A stretch of DNA of 64,000 nucleotides from Selaginella tamariscina. Its lineage: Eukaryota > Streptophyta > Lycopodiopsida > Selaginellales > Selaginellaceae. Below, piece after piece: positions 1 through 10,588 of this stretch (positions are counted from its first letter, which is position 1; each line of letters starts with the position of its first letter). Location: the NCBI GenBank assembly GCA_003024785.1, contig PUQB01000064.1:310001-374000 (forward strand), given 5' to 3'. The position numbers and the translations under genes were made by a program. Under the pieces are notes generated by a model, which searched no databases, was not told the DNA's origin, and saw only the letters and a list, made by a program, of their open reading frames with translations.

Positions 1-1104
1 ATCAGTTTAAGAGAGGAGAAGATATCGAGTTTGAGAGTGTTTTTTATTTTATTCAATTTTTGCACTTGCATAAATTAGGAGGTAGGCTATATCTATTGTA
101 GTTTTTGGTATCTTAACTGAATGTGTTATGTATTATCAACATTTATTTATTAAATGGATTATGTATATTGTGTTTATCTTTCTTGAGCTGGAGCTGTTCA
201 AATATGAGCTCCCTATTCCATGTGTGACTAGTATTATGTATGTCGTGATGATACATTATGTCAAGGATTATCATTGAGCTACAAGTGGATATTTTTAAAT
301 TTATGTACACGTACCTCTACATGTAGCATATGTAACTACGTGCTTTTCTCATATATCAAGAAAACTTCAAACAACATTATCAAGTAACTTATATGGAGTT
401 AAAAAGACATTATTATGGTTGGGAAACTTTCTATTAACATAATGTATGTATTATTTTGTAAAGAAAAGTACATTTACTAAAACTGTATGTGCGTGCGTGC
501 TTGTGTAAATGATTATATGTCAGTGGATGAAGAAGCTGAAGTTTATGGAGTTTATTAAATGTGTTATCTGTTTTACTATTCATTCTTGCTAAAGATTATT
601 GCAGTGTATTAGCAGGGCTGGAAGACTTTGTATCTATATATTAATAGAAGTATTAATAATATCAATTACAAATGGTAATATCTCTATATTTAAACATTGT
701 ATTAAGTATCACGCTGATGTTTTTAACACTCTCCAGATGGTTCGGACGTTTCATACAGCTGCTGTTCGGTGGGAGCTTGACGGACATCTCATGTATGTTA
801 ATTCTATATTACGTATGCTATATAGAAATATGTTCGTCTGAATTGTGTAATGAATAGGATGTATATAGCAGCAGGTCTGTATTTAACTGGGGCTGCTGCA
901 TGCCGATGACTAAGGTATGTGTGTGTGTGTGTGTTCGAATGAAACATGTAACATATACATATTGTTTGCTTAGGTGGCCATTGGAATTGGGCTTTGTGTT
1001 CGTCATCCGGTAAACTCCTATACACATACACCAGTTTTTACATATTAACTTTTATTACTTATCATGTATTGTAGATTCCATACAAAACACACAGGATGTT
1101 GGTG
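1..1104. other. AT-rich intergenic sequence
   Basis: No convincing gene is visible. The stretch is AT-rich with a short TG run near 916-934. The open frames here are short, overlap on both strands and have no recognisable domain. It may hold the far end or UTR of a gene outside the window, but nothing shows this. Confidence 0.5.
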
Positions 1105-1312
1105 AAGATACATACACATTGTAACTTGAAATATATACATAAGATAATTCACATGCTGTGAAGATGAACATACACATTGTAACGTGAAATATATATGCAT
1201 GCGATACATACACATTGTAACTTGAAATATATACATAAGATATTCACATCCTATGAAAATACATACACATTGTTAACTTGAAATATATACATAATATAAT
1301 TCAAATTTACAA
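1105..1312. repeat. Minisatellite, about four units of 50-65 bp
   Basis: A unit with the core ACATACACATTGTAACTTG followed by AAATATATACATAAGATA recurs about four times with small indels (near 1109, 1170, 1206 and 1260). It lies just upstream of the CCCH/KH gene, so it may sit in its distal promoter. The open frame seen across it on the minus strand is only a by-product of the repeat. Confidence 0.75.
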
Positions 1313-1364
1313 ATACACGAATTCTTTGAAATTGATTTTATGTTGCTAAAAAGGGCCGCCTTAA

Positions 1365-2478
1365 ATGAGTGCCCTAGGGTTTGTTAAAACCCTGTTCTTA
1401 GGGTTCGTGGAGAGATGGAAGCTGTGCCGCCTGCGTCAAAGAGGCCGAGAACAAGAAGACGCCAATTCTTATGGTAAGCAGTCTCGCTAGCGCCCGTCCA
1501 TGAATCTGACTTGCCCGCAACAGATGCACTCGCAGGATCCAAGACGAGGCAATGCCCCAAATTCTTCAGGTACGTGTGTTCTTAGAACAGTTGAGCGTTC
1601 TTTAACATGTTTTTGCAGTACCCATGGCTGCCCATATGGGGATGGTTGCTATTATCTTCATTACTGCCCTGGGGGTGTGAATCCTTTGCAACTGAATGCG
1701 TCTTATGCGAGAAATCCAACATCCAATCTAGCAGATCCCTATGGCGGCTTCAAGACGAGGCTTTGTAACAAGTATTACTGCAGAAGGGTGCCGATATGGA
1801 GAAAAGTGCCATTTTGCACACGGGGAACATGAGCTACGTAAAGGGGGTGACTCGTCTCAGGTAAACATCTCAGTTGATAGAGAGAGAGAGACGTTTCAAA
1901 TGGTTATAACTGCACACATAGTAGCTTCATAAGCTGTATATTTGTTATTTTTATTTGCTATTTTTTATTTGTGCCAGGTGCAACAGGTTGCCTACACTCA
2001 ATACCAATACGCTGCTCCAGAAATCTCTCCTATGTTTGGAGAGAATGCAGCTGCAAAGATCCTCATAGATGCCTCGTTGGCCGGTGCCATAATTGGAAGA
2101 GGTAATTTTCAGTATTGTGCCCGCGCGCTTTTAGTCTTTGTTACATGATATGTTTCTATTTGGGTAGGCGGTTCAAATGCGAAGCAGATATACCATCTGA
2201 CGGGTGCAAAGGTATCTGTGAGGGATCATGAATCAGATCCAACGAAGAAGAATGTGGAGATGGAGGGCACATATGAGCAGATAAGGCAGGCGAATATGCT
2301 GGTGCAGAAGCTGCTAATGCAAAAGGATGGAGGCGGACTGAAGGGGACAGCAGCGTTTACTGCGCATAATTACAAGACTAAAATATGTGACTACATCACT
2401 AAACAAGGTACGTGCCCTTTTGGAGAGCGTTGTCATTTTGCACACGCTGATCATGAGCTCCGAGATCCTGGGACTTAG
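1365..2478 (+). CDS. CCCH zinc finger / KH domain RNA-binding protein (frame broken in finger 2)
   Basis: This resembles the plant CCCH-KH family (Arabidopsis C3H14/C3H52-like), RNA-binding proteins with three CCCH fingers and one KH domain. Inferred exons are 1365-1473, 1524-1569, 1619-1860, 1978-2101 and 2168-2478, all with GT-AG borders. Finger 1 (exons 2-3) is CX8CX5CX3H followed by a PGG motif. Finger 2 (about 1764-1830) has its first Cys in one frame and its remaining C, C and H in another; the shift is at about 1776. KH (exons 4-5) shows the GxxG loop in IIGRGGSNAKQ. Finger 3 (about 2386-2445) is CX8CX5CX3H, with the stop at 2478. The start is uncertain. ATG 1365 keeps exon 1 open in the frame that joins exon 2 (phase 1). 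ATG 1415 (MEAVPPAS) looks more family-like but needs a one-base change near 1437. As written, translation stops at 1832, before KH. This is either a decayed gene or an assembly indel. Confidence 0.75.
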
Positions 2479-3560
2479 AAAGATTGCATCCATCCTGTTT
2501 TTCTGTCTTTTTGTTACTCTATTAAGTAATTTGTATCACTAGATAACTTGGTTTTGCTTCGTATTGCATTTGTTAGTGATATTCATTCAAAAAAACAAAA
2601 AAGAAAAGAAGAATGTGTCTTTATTAATTTCCTATTTAACAGAGTGACATCGTTTATATGCCGTGTACACGAACTCTAATGGGAAATTCACACAAGAATA
2701 AGAGTTGTTTTGCATACTTAAATAAAGGGGAATATTACTCAGAAATTACTGTTGTGTGTGTGTGTGTGTGTGCGCGCGCGTCAACGAATAAGCATTGTGT
2801 AATTAACGGAATATGTGTGCTGCCAAGAACACAACAAACTTCAATATGTTATTATGGTACAACAGGCGTACAGACACATATATGCACATGCACATGTAGC
2901 TGCTAAACAATCTCTCTCACACACAAGCAAGGGTTAGATGTTTTTCATTAACTTCGTTTCATTGTTTCATTCTGCATGGCAAATGCAAAAGGAATATATA
3001 CACATTGAAGCTTTTTCTTTTTAACTCTCATTTTATGCAGTTTGACTCACTGTCAATCATTGGATACTCTTTTACCGGTACGTATATTTATTAGAAGGTT
3101 TATAAGACGGTCTTGTTTGTACATGAGTTTAATGCATGCACGACGTTTTCATTTGCTTTTTCACACTGGTTAATGAATTATAGAGCTCTCCAAGTTTATT
3201 AAGAACATGCATGTATGAAAGTTTGTACGATTTGACTTTCTTTTATACTCATCCAAGAAGTATTATCTTTGTATAGTTTCCATGATATATGCATTTTCTT
3301 TACCGACGCCCCTTCTCATACGATTTGTATTTCATTCTTGTGTAGGTAGGTATACGGTCAAGTGGTTAAGTTTTTAATGTTACTGCTTTGACTTATATCC
3401 AAGACTTGTAGGCAGGATTGTGTTTTGTGTTTAACTGGGTACATTTTGTAGGTATTAAAGTTTTAACCATTGGAAAGCGTAAAATAGAAAACCCCCATCA
3501 TATTTGTGCTTGCCACTCATGCCCCTTGCCTCCCGGACCTGCCCCATGCAGACAACAACA
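2479..3560. other. Intergenic: 3' region of CCCH/KH gene and ASCL upstream region
   Basis: No gene is seen. The stretch contains a GT run passing into GC (about 2752-2781) and AT-rich sequence. Polyadenylation of the CCCH/KH transcript is expected in the first few hundred bases. Confidence 0.5.
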
Positions 3561-3566
3561 AACACT

Positions 3567-3582
3567 TATAATATAAATATCT
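3567..3582 (+). promoter_or_regulatory. Probable TATA box of the ASCL gene
   Basis: TATAATATAAATAT lies about 85-95 bases upstream of the ATG at 3662. That distance would give a leader of roughly 60 bases. Placement relative to a well-supported start codon is the only evidence. Confidence 0.5.
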
Positions 3583-3661
3583 CACACACTTGGAGGTGAG
3601 AGCTCACACATACATCATAGTTTCACACATTTAACTGCAAGATTTACCTTATATTCTCTCC

Positions 3662-5153
3662 ATGGCTTTGAACACAGAGAATGGGAGCAGCAGCACGATG
3701 AGCCCAAGAGCTGCATATCCCGGGCGTGCTACCCTCCTTGCGTTTGGACGAGCACTGCCGGACACCGTTGTGAAGCAGGAGTACCTCGTTGATGGCTATT
3801 TTCGTGATACCAAAGTTGAGAACGAGGCTCTCAAGGAGAAGCTTCAAAGACTCTGTAAGTTCTATGAAAGTTATGATTGTTCATATCTTATAGAAGCTTC
3901 TAAGTTTTGCATAAGTATTTATTATTATTATGAGGAACGTTTTGACTGTGAATGCAGGCAAGACAACGACGGTGAAGACAAGATACGTGGTGATGTCAAA
4001 GGAGATACTGGAAAACCACCCGGAGTTTTATACGGCCGGAACTCCCAGTATACGGCAGAGACTGGAGATCGCCGGTGAAGCGGTGACTGAGATGGGCGTT
4101 AGGGCAGCCACGCAAGCGCTCAAGGAGTGGGGGAGACCTACGTCGGATATTACGCACCTCGTCTACGTGTCATCTAGCGAGGTCCGATTCCCTGGAGGTG
4201 ATCTGTATCTCGCCAAGAACCTTGGCTTACGTAGCGATGTCCGACGTGTCATGTTGTACATGCTTGGATGCTGTGGTGGCGCCGGTGGCTTACGTGTCTG
4301 CAAGGATCTGGCAGAGAATAATCCTGGTATCTTATTTACTTATGAACTTTTACTCTTGTATTTAAGCACTAAGAGTGTGTTGGCTATCAGGTAGCAGGAT
4401 TCTGCTGGTGATAAGCGACACGACGCTGATCGGCTGGCGTCCACCGAATCCGGCTCGACCATATGATCTGGTGGGGGCTGCATTGTTTGGGGACGGTGCA
4501 TCAGCTGTCGTACTGGGAGCCGACCCTGTTCCTGCCATCGAATTCCCCGCGTTTGAACTGGTGTCTGCCAGCCAGAGCTTCGTCCCTGGTTCCGAGAAGA
4601 CAATTGACGGCCGTCTAACCGAGGTATTACAGAGCGCGATAAATGATGTTGTTCATATACTGAGAGATATAAGAATGGTACAAGAGTTCAGTGGCCTAAA
4701 ATGTATACTGAGTTACATAAGTACTGTTAACGATATATAGGATTGTACTAAATCAGACGATGACATGGGCAGGACGGAATCGTGTTTAGCCTGGGACGCG
4801 AGCTACCGCAGCTAATAGAAGGGCACGTGGAGGGATTCATACAGGGGATCCTGAAGCGGTCGGGTGTTGAACTAGGTTACGAGAATCTGTTCTGGGCTGT
4901 GCACCCCGGAGGACCGGCAATACTCAACGCATGTGAGAAGAAGCTGCAGTTGCCGGCTGACAAGCTCGAGTGCAGCCGACAGGTGCTGTCCGACTATGGG
5001 AACATAAACGGGAGCACAATCATTTATGTGCTGGATCATATGCGGCAGATCAACTCGGAAGCCGGTGGGGATCGTCCTGAGTGGGGGATTATACTTGCCT
5101 TTGGTCCTGGCGTTACCATGGAAGGCATGGTCGCACGCAAACTTGTTGCTTAA
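3662..5153 (+). CDS. Type III polyketide synthase, anther-specific chalcone-synthase-like (ASCL) type
   Basis: A complete gene of 391 residues, normal for the CHS superfamily. Exons are 3662-3854, 3958-4326, 4391-4623 and 4773-5153. Intron 1 splits a Cys codon (T|GC) at the position conserved across plant CHS genes. The catalytic triad is visible: Cys169 in LGCCGGAGGL, His309 in VHPGGP and Asn342 in YGNING; the C-terminal FGPG loop is also present. The RPPNxARPYDLVGAALFGDGA stretch and the GC-x-GG active-site context resemble ASCL enzymes (LAP5/LAP6, PKSA/PKSB) rather than true CHS. By family, ASCLs condense malonyl-CoA onto fatty acyl-CoA starters to give alkyl pyrones used for sporopollenin in spore or pollen walls. 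The substrate here is inferred. A second Cys (170) follows the catalytic Cys, where CHS has Phe. No frame breaks are seen. Confidence 0.88.
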
Positions 5154-5357
5154 GAATTACTGGATTTATTACTTTGTTAATAATTATTACTTTATTAATT
5201 ATTAACGAAAGACAAATGTGAAGAGTAAATAGAGAGAATATTGCACAAGCTCAAGAAGGCTCGAAGGCTCTTTTATACCACTTCAATGGAGGAAAAAAAA
5301 AGAACAAAAAGATACATAATAGAAAGGCCTCTACAAACTTAACATAAAAAAAACACT

Positions 5358-7005
5358 TCAAAGCTCGTCTCGTCCGCTTGCGTCTTTCAATTTCTGACCA
5401 ACATCAGCAGCGGTCTTGGAAGCAGCCTCCTTGGCAGCTTCGTACTGTGACTTAGCCTGCTCGCTCCCGCTATCACTCGCAGCCTTATACTTCTCGCCGA
5501 CCTTGGCCTTCGCCTCGTCTATCTTATGTTGTGTACTATCCTTGGCACCCTTCACCTTCCCGCTGCTCTCCTGTGCGGTGCCCTTGGCCTTCTCGGTGCC
5601 CTCCTGTGCGGTGCCCTTGGCCTTCTCCGTGCCCTCCTGTGCGGTGCCCTTGGCCTTCTCCGTGCCCTCGTATGCGGTGCCCTTGGCCTCGTCTATCTTC
5701 TGTTGTGCACTCTCCTTGGCACCTTTCACCTTCCCGCTGCTCTCCTGTGCGGTGCCCTTGGCCTTCTCGGTGCCCTCGTATGCAGTGCCCTTGGCCTTCT
5801 CGGCGCCCTCCTTTGCACTGCCCGTTACCTTATCCTTGGCTGCCTTGATCTTCTCACCAATCTGAGAGCTAGTCTCCTGAGCAGTACCTGTAGCCTTATC
5901 CTTGCCCTCCTGTGCAGAGCCAATTGCCTTGTCCTTGCCCGCCTTGACGCTCTCGCTAGCTTTGCCACCCGTCTCATGTGCTGAACCAGTTAGCTTGTCC
6001 TTGGCCTCCTTCAACTTTTCACTGGCCTCGCTACTCTTCTCATATGCAGCTTCGGCTGCCCTATCCTTGGCATCCGTCACCGTTGTGCGGCTTCGTAGCC
6101 CGTCTGCTGTGCCTTCTCCGTTGCCATCTTTATCTTCTGGCTTGCCTCCGTACCAAGCTCGGAAGCCTGTCCTTGGCACTTGCCACGTACCCCAGTTGTC
6201 TCCTTGGCACCAACGCTCTTCTCCTGACCCTTCTTCAGAGTCTCAGATGCTGTTCCCTTGGCGCTCTCAGTTGCTTCACTGCTCTTGTCCTGGACCTTGG
6301 ATGCGGTGCTCGCTGCATTCTGCTTGGTACCTACACAAGTCATGTACCACACATAATCAATCCCTCGGTCCGAAGATCATAACCATGAATCATAAGAAAC
6401 ACGACAGTACGCAAAGTGCTTATTTAAAATTACTTGCAACTACTGAGATGCATGTCACAAGTGTGTTTAACGTTATTACCTGAAACTATCTGTGTGAGCT
6501 TCTCTTTGAACTTATGAACTTTTAAAAAGCAATCCAAGAAACGCAATCAATATCCGAATAAAAAAACGACTATGGTTATTTACCTGAAACAGTTTGTGAG
6601 ATCTTCTCCTTGACTTCGTGCAATCTTTCGCTGGCCTTGCTGAGGACCTCGTTCACAATACCCTTGCTCTCCTCGGTCGATTCGGAGGTCTTCTTTGCCG
6701 CCTCAGAAGCAAGATCCTTCATTGCCTCGTTCTGGTCATTGGCTTCCCTGCGTATATGTAAAAAAGAACAAGCACATAATTAGATGAATAATCCATGGTG
6801 GTTCTCAAGCTGCCTAAAAAGCTTGGTTGGTTTGTTTGAACGGCCTAGGGGGCTTGTTAAACTGTGGAAATTCAAAAAGCATTAATGTGTACCCAATCAT
6901 TTCTTCCGGGATTGTGCTTTGGATATAAGGACTGCCAAAACAACAAGAAAACAACCAAACTATTGAATCTATCTAAATACCATGAGGGTCTGCATGATAT
7001 ATATA

Positions 7006-7048
<43 letters not shown>

Positions 7049-7317
7049 CAATAAGGTTAATACAAATAACCAAGTGGCATGCTTAAGAACCTCACCTGGC
7101 AGATGAATCGGAGAAAGAATGAACCTTTTTCACGGGCCCAATTCGTCCATGATTTGCCCTCCTCCGCAGCTTCGTTCATCTTCTCATCCTGCTTCTGCTT
7201 GGCATCCGCAGCACCCTCCCACGCCTTATCGCTCGCATCCTTGGCACTCAGCGCAGTGGCAAAGATGAAAAACGTACACGCCAACAGGAACAGTATCAAC
7301 ACCAATCTCCTCGCCAT
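5358..7317 (-). CDS. LEA_4-type protein with signal peptide and C-terminal RDEL
   Basis: Minus-strand gene. Exon 1 is 7317-7096, exon 2 is 6747-6584, a possible 39-base microexon is 6518-6480, and the last exon is 6330-5358. It starts MARRLVLILFLLACTFF, a clear hydrophobic signal peptide, and ends ...GRDEL, an ER-retrieval-type tail. The body is hydrophilic, Lys/Glu/Ala/Thr-rich and built from 11-residue LEA_4 repeats such as EGTEKAKGTAQ and ESSGKVKGAKE. By family it would be a desiccation or cold protectant forming amphipathic helices; the ER lumen is inferred from its two ends. Frame breaks: the exon 1/exon 2 join needs one base fewer in the A5 run at 7126-7130; a compensating pair of shifts lies near 6170-6195; and another shift lies at about 6085-6110. 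Antisense frames over the last exon are repeat artefacts. Confidence 0.78.
6480..6518 (-). other. Candidate 39-base microexon or duplicated exon end in the LEA gene
   Basis: Minus-strand sequence ending CACAGATAGTTTCAG followed by GTAATA closely resembles the end of exon 2 (CACAAACTGTTTCAG, GTAAAT). It is bounded by AAG upstream and GT downstream and is 39 bases long. It is phase 1 on both sides, so it can be skipped or included without changing frame. If used it encodes about 13 residues like HKFKEKLTQIVSG. Confidence 0.4.
7002..7046. repeat. (TA)n microsatellite in LEA intron 1
   Basis: Nearly uninterrupted TA dinucleotides inside the first intron of the LEA gene. Confidence 0.9.
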
Positions 7318-7434
7318 GACTATCTCACTCACACGAATTCTCTGAAAGACGCAAAACACACAAAACTCTGTATTGTTTTCCCTTGCCCCTCTGGCTTTCA
7401 ACCAATAAAACCACCACGACTACGCTTGCATGTC

Positions 7435-7480
7435 GCCACGTGGCCTACTACTGGTCGCCCAGCTACGTCGCCACGCGTCC
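7435..7480 (-). promoter_or_regulatory. ABRE/G-box and coupling-like element upstream of LEA gene
   Basis: The palindrome GCCACGTGGC (7435-7444) is a classical G-box/ABRE core, with a CACGCGTCC coupling-like box at about 7472-7480. Both lie within about 165 bases of the LEA start. A further ACACGTGG is at 7606-7613. Such clusters are typical of ABA- and dehydration-responsive LEA promoters. Function is inferred. Confidence 0.55.
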
Positions 7481-7639
7481 GCCATACAACAGAAAAATAG
7501 ACAGGTGTCTTATAATTGGGTATACAATGTGTTTCCATGGATTATCAGCAAATAGTTATTTCGTGTATACATGTCAGTGTTCAAATGGAAATGGCTCCTC
7601 ATCCAACACGTGGTTCAAAAACGTATTATCATAAATTTA

Positions 7640-8267
7640 CTCGCCGACATATGACAAATTGATAAGTTTAAGAAAAATTTGGATATACTAGTATATACTC
7701 ATATGTTTTATTTCCTCAGATTTGTAATTCTTATGCGTTACACTTTAATTTCGTGTGTGTATATACATACATATGTACACAACAATGGTATTAGATAAAT
7801 ATTAAAATAATCTATTATATTAGTATGTGCTGTCGAGCGGTACATTAGAACGATGGAGATTGTAATAACGTCCACCGCCTCCAAATCCAGAATCGTGTAA
7901 AGAGCTTACCTTTATTGTCTTCAGGGACATCTTTTAATATGAGTGAATCTACACGGTGGTGTTTATAATAATGTGATGTATGGTAACAACGTATTAGAAT
8001 GTTTGCATAGATATATGGATGCATGTGCATCAATATGTATTATGTTTTTTTTTTTTTTTATTTCGACAGAAACATGCACACCAATAAGTATACACATATA
8101 TATTTACGTTTGTGAGTGCCCAGGGTACGAGAATAGTTATATTAATTGGGTGTATACTCTTTATTATATACAAAAACGGATGGACCAAATTTAATTCCAA
8201 TTGGATAATCCATATGCTATACTATTATAATTAATGTATTACTTAATAGGGTAATACTATATATGTA

Positions 8268-8307
<40 letters not shown>

Positions 8308-8537
8308 GGATCCTCCCTTTTTTGAGAAGGAAAAGTTTAATGTTGTAAATTTGATGGAACATATGGAGTTTCAACTGGGCGATTATAAATTGTCAATAAA
8401 ATTTGAAGCTCTCACATAACCATCGACATAATTGTTAACAACCATCATAAAAACAAAACCCGCAGCCATGGCACAAATGTCAATTGATTACAGATTCTGA
8501 TGAACCAATTGTGACTCTTTGTGCAACCATCAAATGT
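7640..8537. other. AT-rich intergenic with (TA)n run and a dispersed repeat
   Basis: No gene is seen. The stretch holds a poly-T run at about 8046, a (TA)n tract at about 8271-8303, and one copy (8141-8270) of a sequence that recurs near 59961-60124. Confidence 0.55.
8141..8270 (+). repeat. Dispersed repeat, copy 1
   Basis: This segment shares long identical blocks, for example CATATGCTATACTATTATAA then TTAATGTATTAC, with 59961-60124 in the same orientation. The two copies bracket the whole transposon-rich block. I cannot assign it to a named family. Confidence 0.65.
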
Positions 8538-8826
8538 TCAAACCTCCTCAAAGCCAAAACTTTGAACCAAAGCAAGAGCCACCATAGTCCATAAAATGCC
8601 ATTGTAGCAAACAATACATCTTGCCTCTAAACCTGCCCGTTGGCCATCCTCAAAGACCATCATTAACTCAAACTCATGATGATCAACAAAACTTGCCTTT
8701 GCATCTTTCCTTTGGTCAACGTCCAAGACCCATATTAACTTATACTCATGACCTTCGTCCTTGTTTAGCACCACACATGGGAGGTTAGACTCACTCCATT
8801 TGTCCTTCACATTCTCCTTATCCCTT
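8538..8826 (-). pseudogene. Orphan last exon of an unrecognised gene, cut off by a LARD insertion
   Basis: On the minus strand an open frame of about 95 codons ending ...QSFGFEEV follows a textbook acceptor: a pyrimidine tract and TTTGCAG at 8827-8833. The frame is phase 2 at its start and has no good ATG, so it looks like a terminal exon. The protein (KDKWSESNLPCVV..., with LEARCIVCYNGILW) matches no family I know. The LARD element begins 30 bases upstream of the splice site, so any earlier exon would lie beyond 16138. Degenerate WSE(D/E)E-like coding is visible there on the same strand (16140-16330). Confidence 0.4.
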
Positions 8827-8856
8827 CTGCAAAGGAAAAAAAGTTTTGAAGCATTG

Positions 8857-10588
8857 TGTCATAGTTTTTACTATGACTCGACCCTTTACTTTGGACGTTG
8901 ACTGTTGTTACCTACTGTACTATGTTGATGGACCCTAGATGTAGTAGAAACAGGCCCGCTTAGTGCACTTGGGTATCTGGTGATGGTCCGGCGGGTGTCA
9001 TTAGGTATTTGCAGGAAACTCTAAGCGAAGCTAGAACTTACCTTCTAGAAACCCACCCCCAATTTTGACGTCGAATAGGCTGATTGGTCTTTGCAGATGA
9101 GTTCGGCGTGTTAAGTAGGGTTAGGAACACCCTAGGGTTGCCCTAACCCACGCCCTAAAACCCCCACCCCCTTGGGTAGGGTTTAGGGGTAGGAGTAAGG
9201 GTGAGTTATAGGCTCATATTGTTAATTTATTCTAAGGGGCTAGAATTCAGTGCAGCCCACTAACACATAGGAAAAGAGGGGGGGGGGCTCCGTCACATAA
9301 ATAAGGTAGAGTACATAGGAGAGCTCCTGGGTTCATGATGAGTTCGTTGCTCTTCTGCCGGTGCAAGCTTAGCTTGTGTCGTTAAGGTACAACCCTCTGT
9401 TGTGCCGCCCTAACTTCCAGATGCCAGGGGTACGTCCCACCTTCGGGGTAGCTTACCCTTAACGTTGGCGAATCCATGCCTGGGAGGTCTTGTCGGAATG
9501 CACGTTCCAAGAGGCAGAGGTTGAGGCTTGTCTCCAGCCTCCTCCTCCACGTCAAGCTAGGTGTAGCACTCACGGCCAAGCAAGGCACATCCGTGTCCTT
9601 GTCCAACTGTGGGCGTGGGATCTTGTTTGACAGGTTCATGTTACCTGGTTCCTGAGGGTTCATTGAGGGGTTCTAGAGTTGGCATTTAGGAGCCACGTTT
9701 GTGGCACTTGGTGCAACTCTTGAATCTAAGGGCTATGGCATGATAGCCCACATGGGAAGGCAGTGTCACATGGAGATGTGACACTGGGCTAAACGTCACA
9801 TGGTACAACCCTGAGGCACGCCCTTTGGGGTTATGTCATGGGCTTGTGCCAAGGGGTTGGATACTCTAGCAAACAGACATGCTTGTGCTTGCACTAGGGT
9901 GCTAAGCCTTGGGCATCCGCTCAAGGGAGGTTAGGTCTCATAACTAGGTGTGCTTTGGCACACTTGGCTAGGGGAGTGTTCTCCTTGGAATTCAAGGGTT
10001 GAACAACCTAACATGTTAGCAGGAGCCCTTTCGTGAGGCACTCGCAAGGTCATGTGCTTAGGGTTATCCCAAACCTAGCCTTAGGGAGTTTGCTTAGCAG
10101 AACACTCGTGTCCGCCTACGGCGCACACTCGTGTCCTCACTAAGTACTAGCCCTAGGTCTAGGGTATAACTTGGCCACTCAAACCCTTAGGGGTTAGTGT
10201 GGTTCAGGGTACCCCTTGTCGCCCTAAAGGGGTTGTACTCCCGGATGAGGGTGATTCCTCAAGGGGTAAGTGACGATGCCTTAGCTCTGTCAGGGGTATG
10301 TGTGGAACACACGTCTCCTTGATGGGGGTTAGGGCATGAGCCTGTCTAGGTCTTCTAGGGCAAGACCCTAAGTCAACTAGGGTTATCCCTCAAGGGTTCT
10401 GGGGGCAGACATTCTAGGGAGAGGCTAAACCCTAAGTCCTTGTCCACTTGGGCATTAGAGTCTAACCCTAGGGGTCGTTGGGGTTGTTCTGGGAAACTTA
10501 GCGTTGCTCACACAGGGTGATGACGCCGAATGGCCACCTGGCAGCCACGTGTTGCCACGTGTTGGCCCTTTGGGTTAAAACTCTGACA
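8857..10588 (+). repeat. 5' LTR of LARD copy 1
   Basis: Starts with the hairpin-forming GTCATAGTTTTTACTATGAC and ends GGTTAAAACTCTGACA. It contains a C/G homopolymer-rich stretch and a G run at about 9281. Open frames in it (for example at 9382-9663 minus) recur in every LTR copy and look non-genic. Confidence 0.9.

Noticed and set aside
1741-1932. A separate small CCCH protein starting at ATG 1741
   Set aside because: It is simply the other reading frame of finger 2 in the broken CCCH/KH gene, running into the intron after 1860.
5416-6483. Long plus-strand open frames opposite the LEA gene
   Set aside because: They are antisense reflections of the 11-residue repeat codons, have Leu/Pro/Ala-rich nonsense composition and lack start or splice context.
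9382-9663. Minus-strand open frame of 93 codons inside the LARD LTR (also 14859-15059)
   Set aside because: It recurs only as part of the LTR, changes length with small indels and has no domain. It is a chance frame in repeated DNA.
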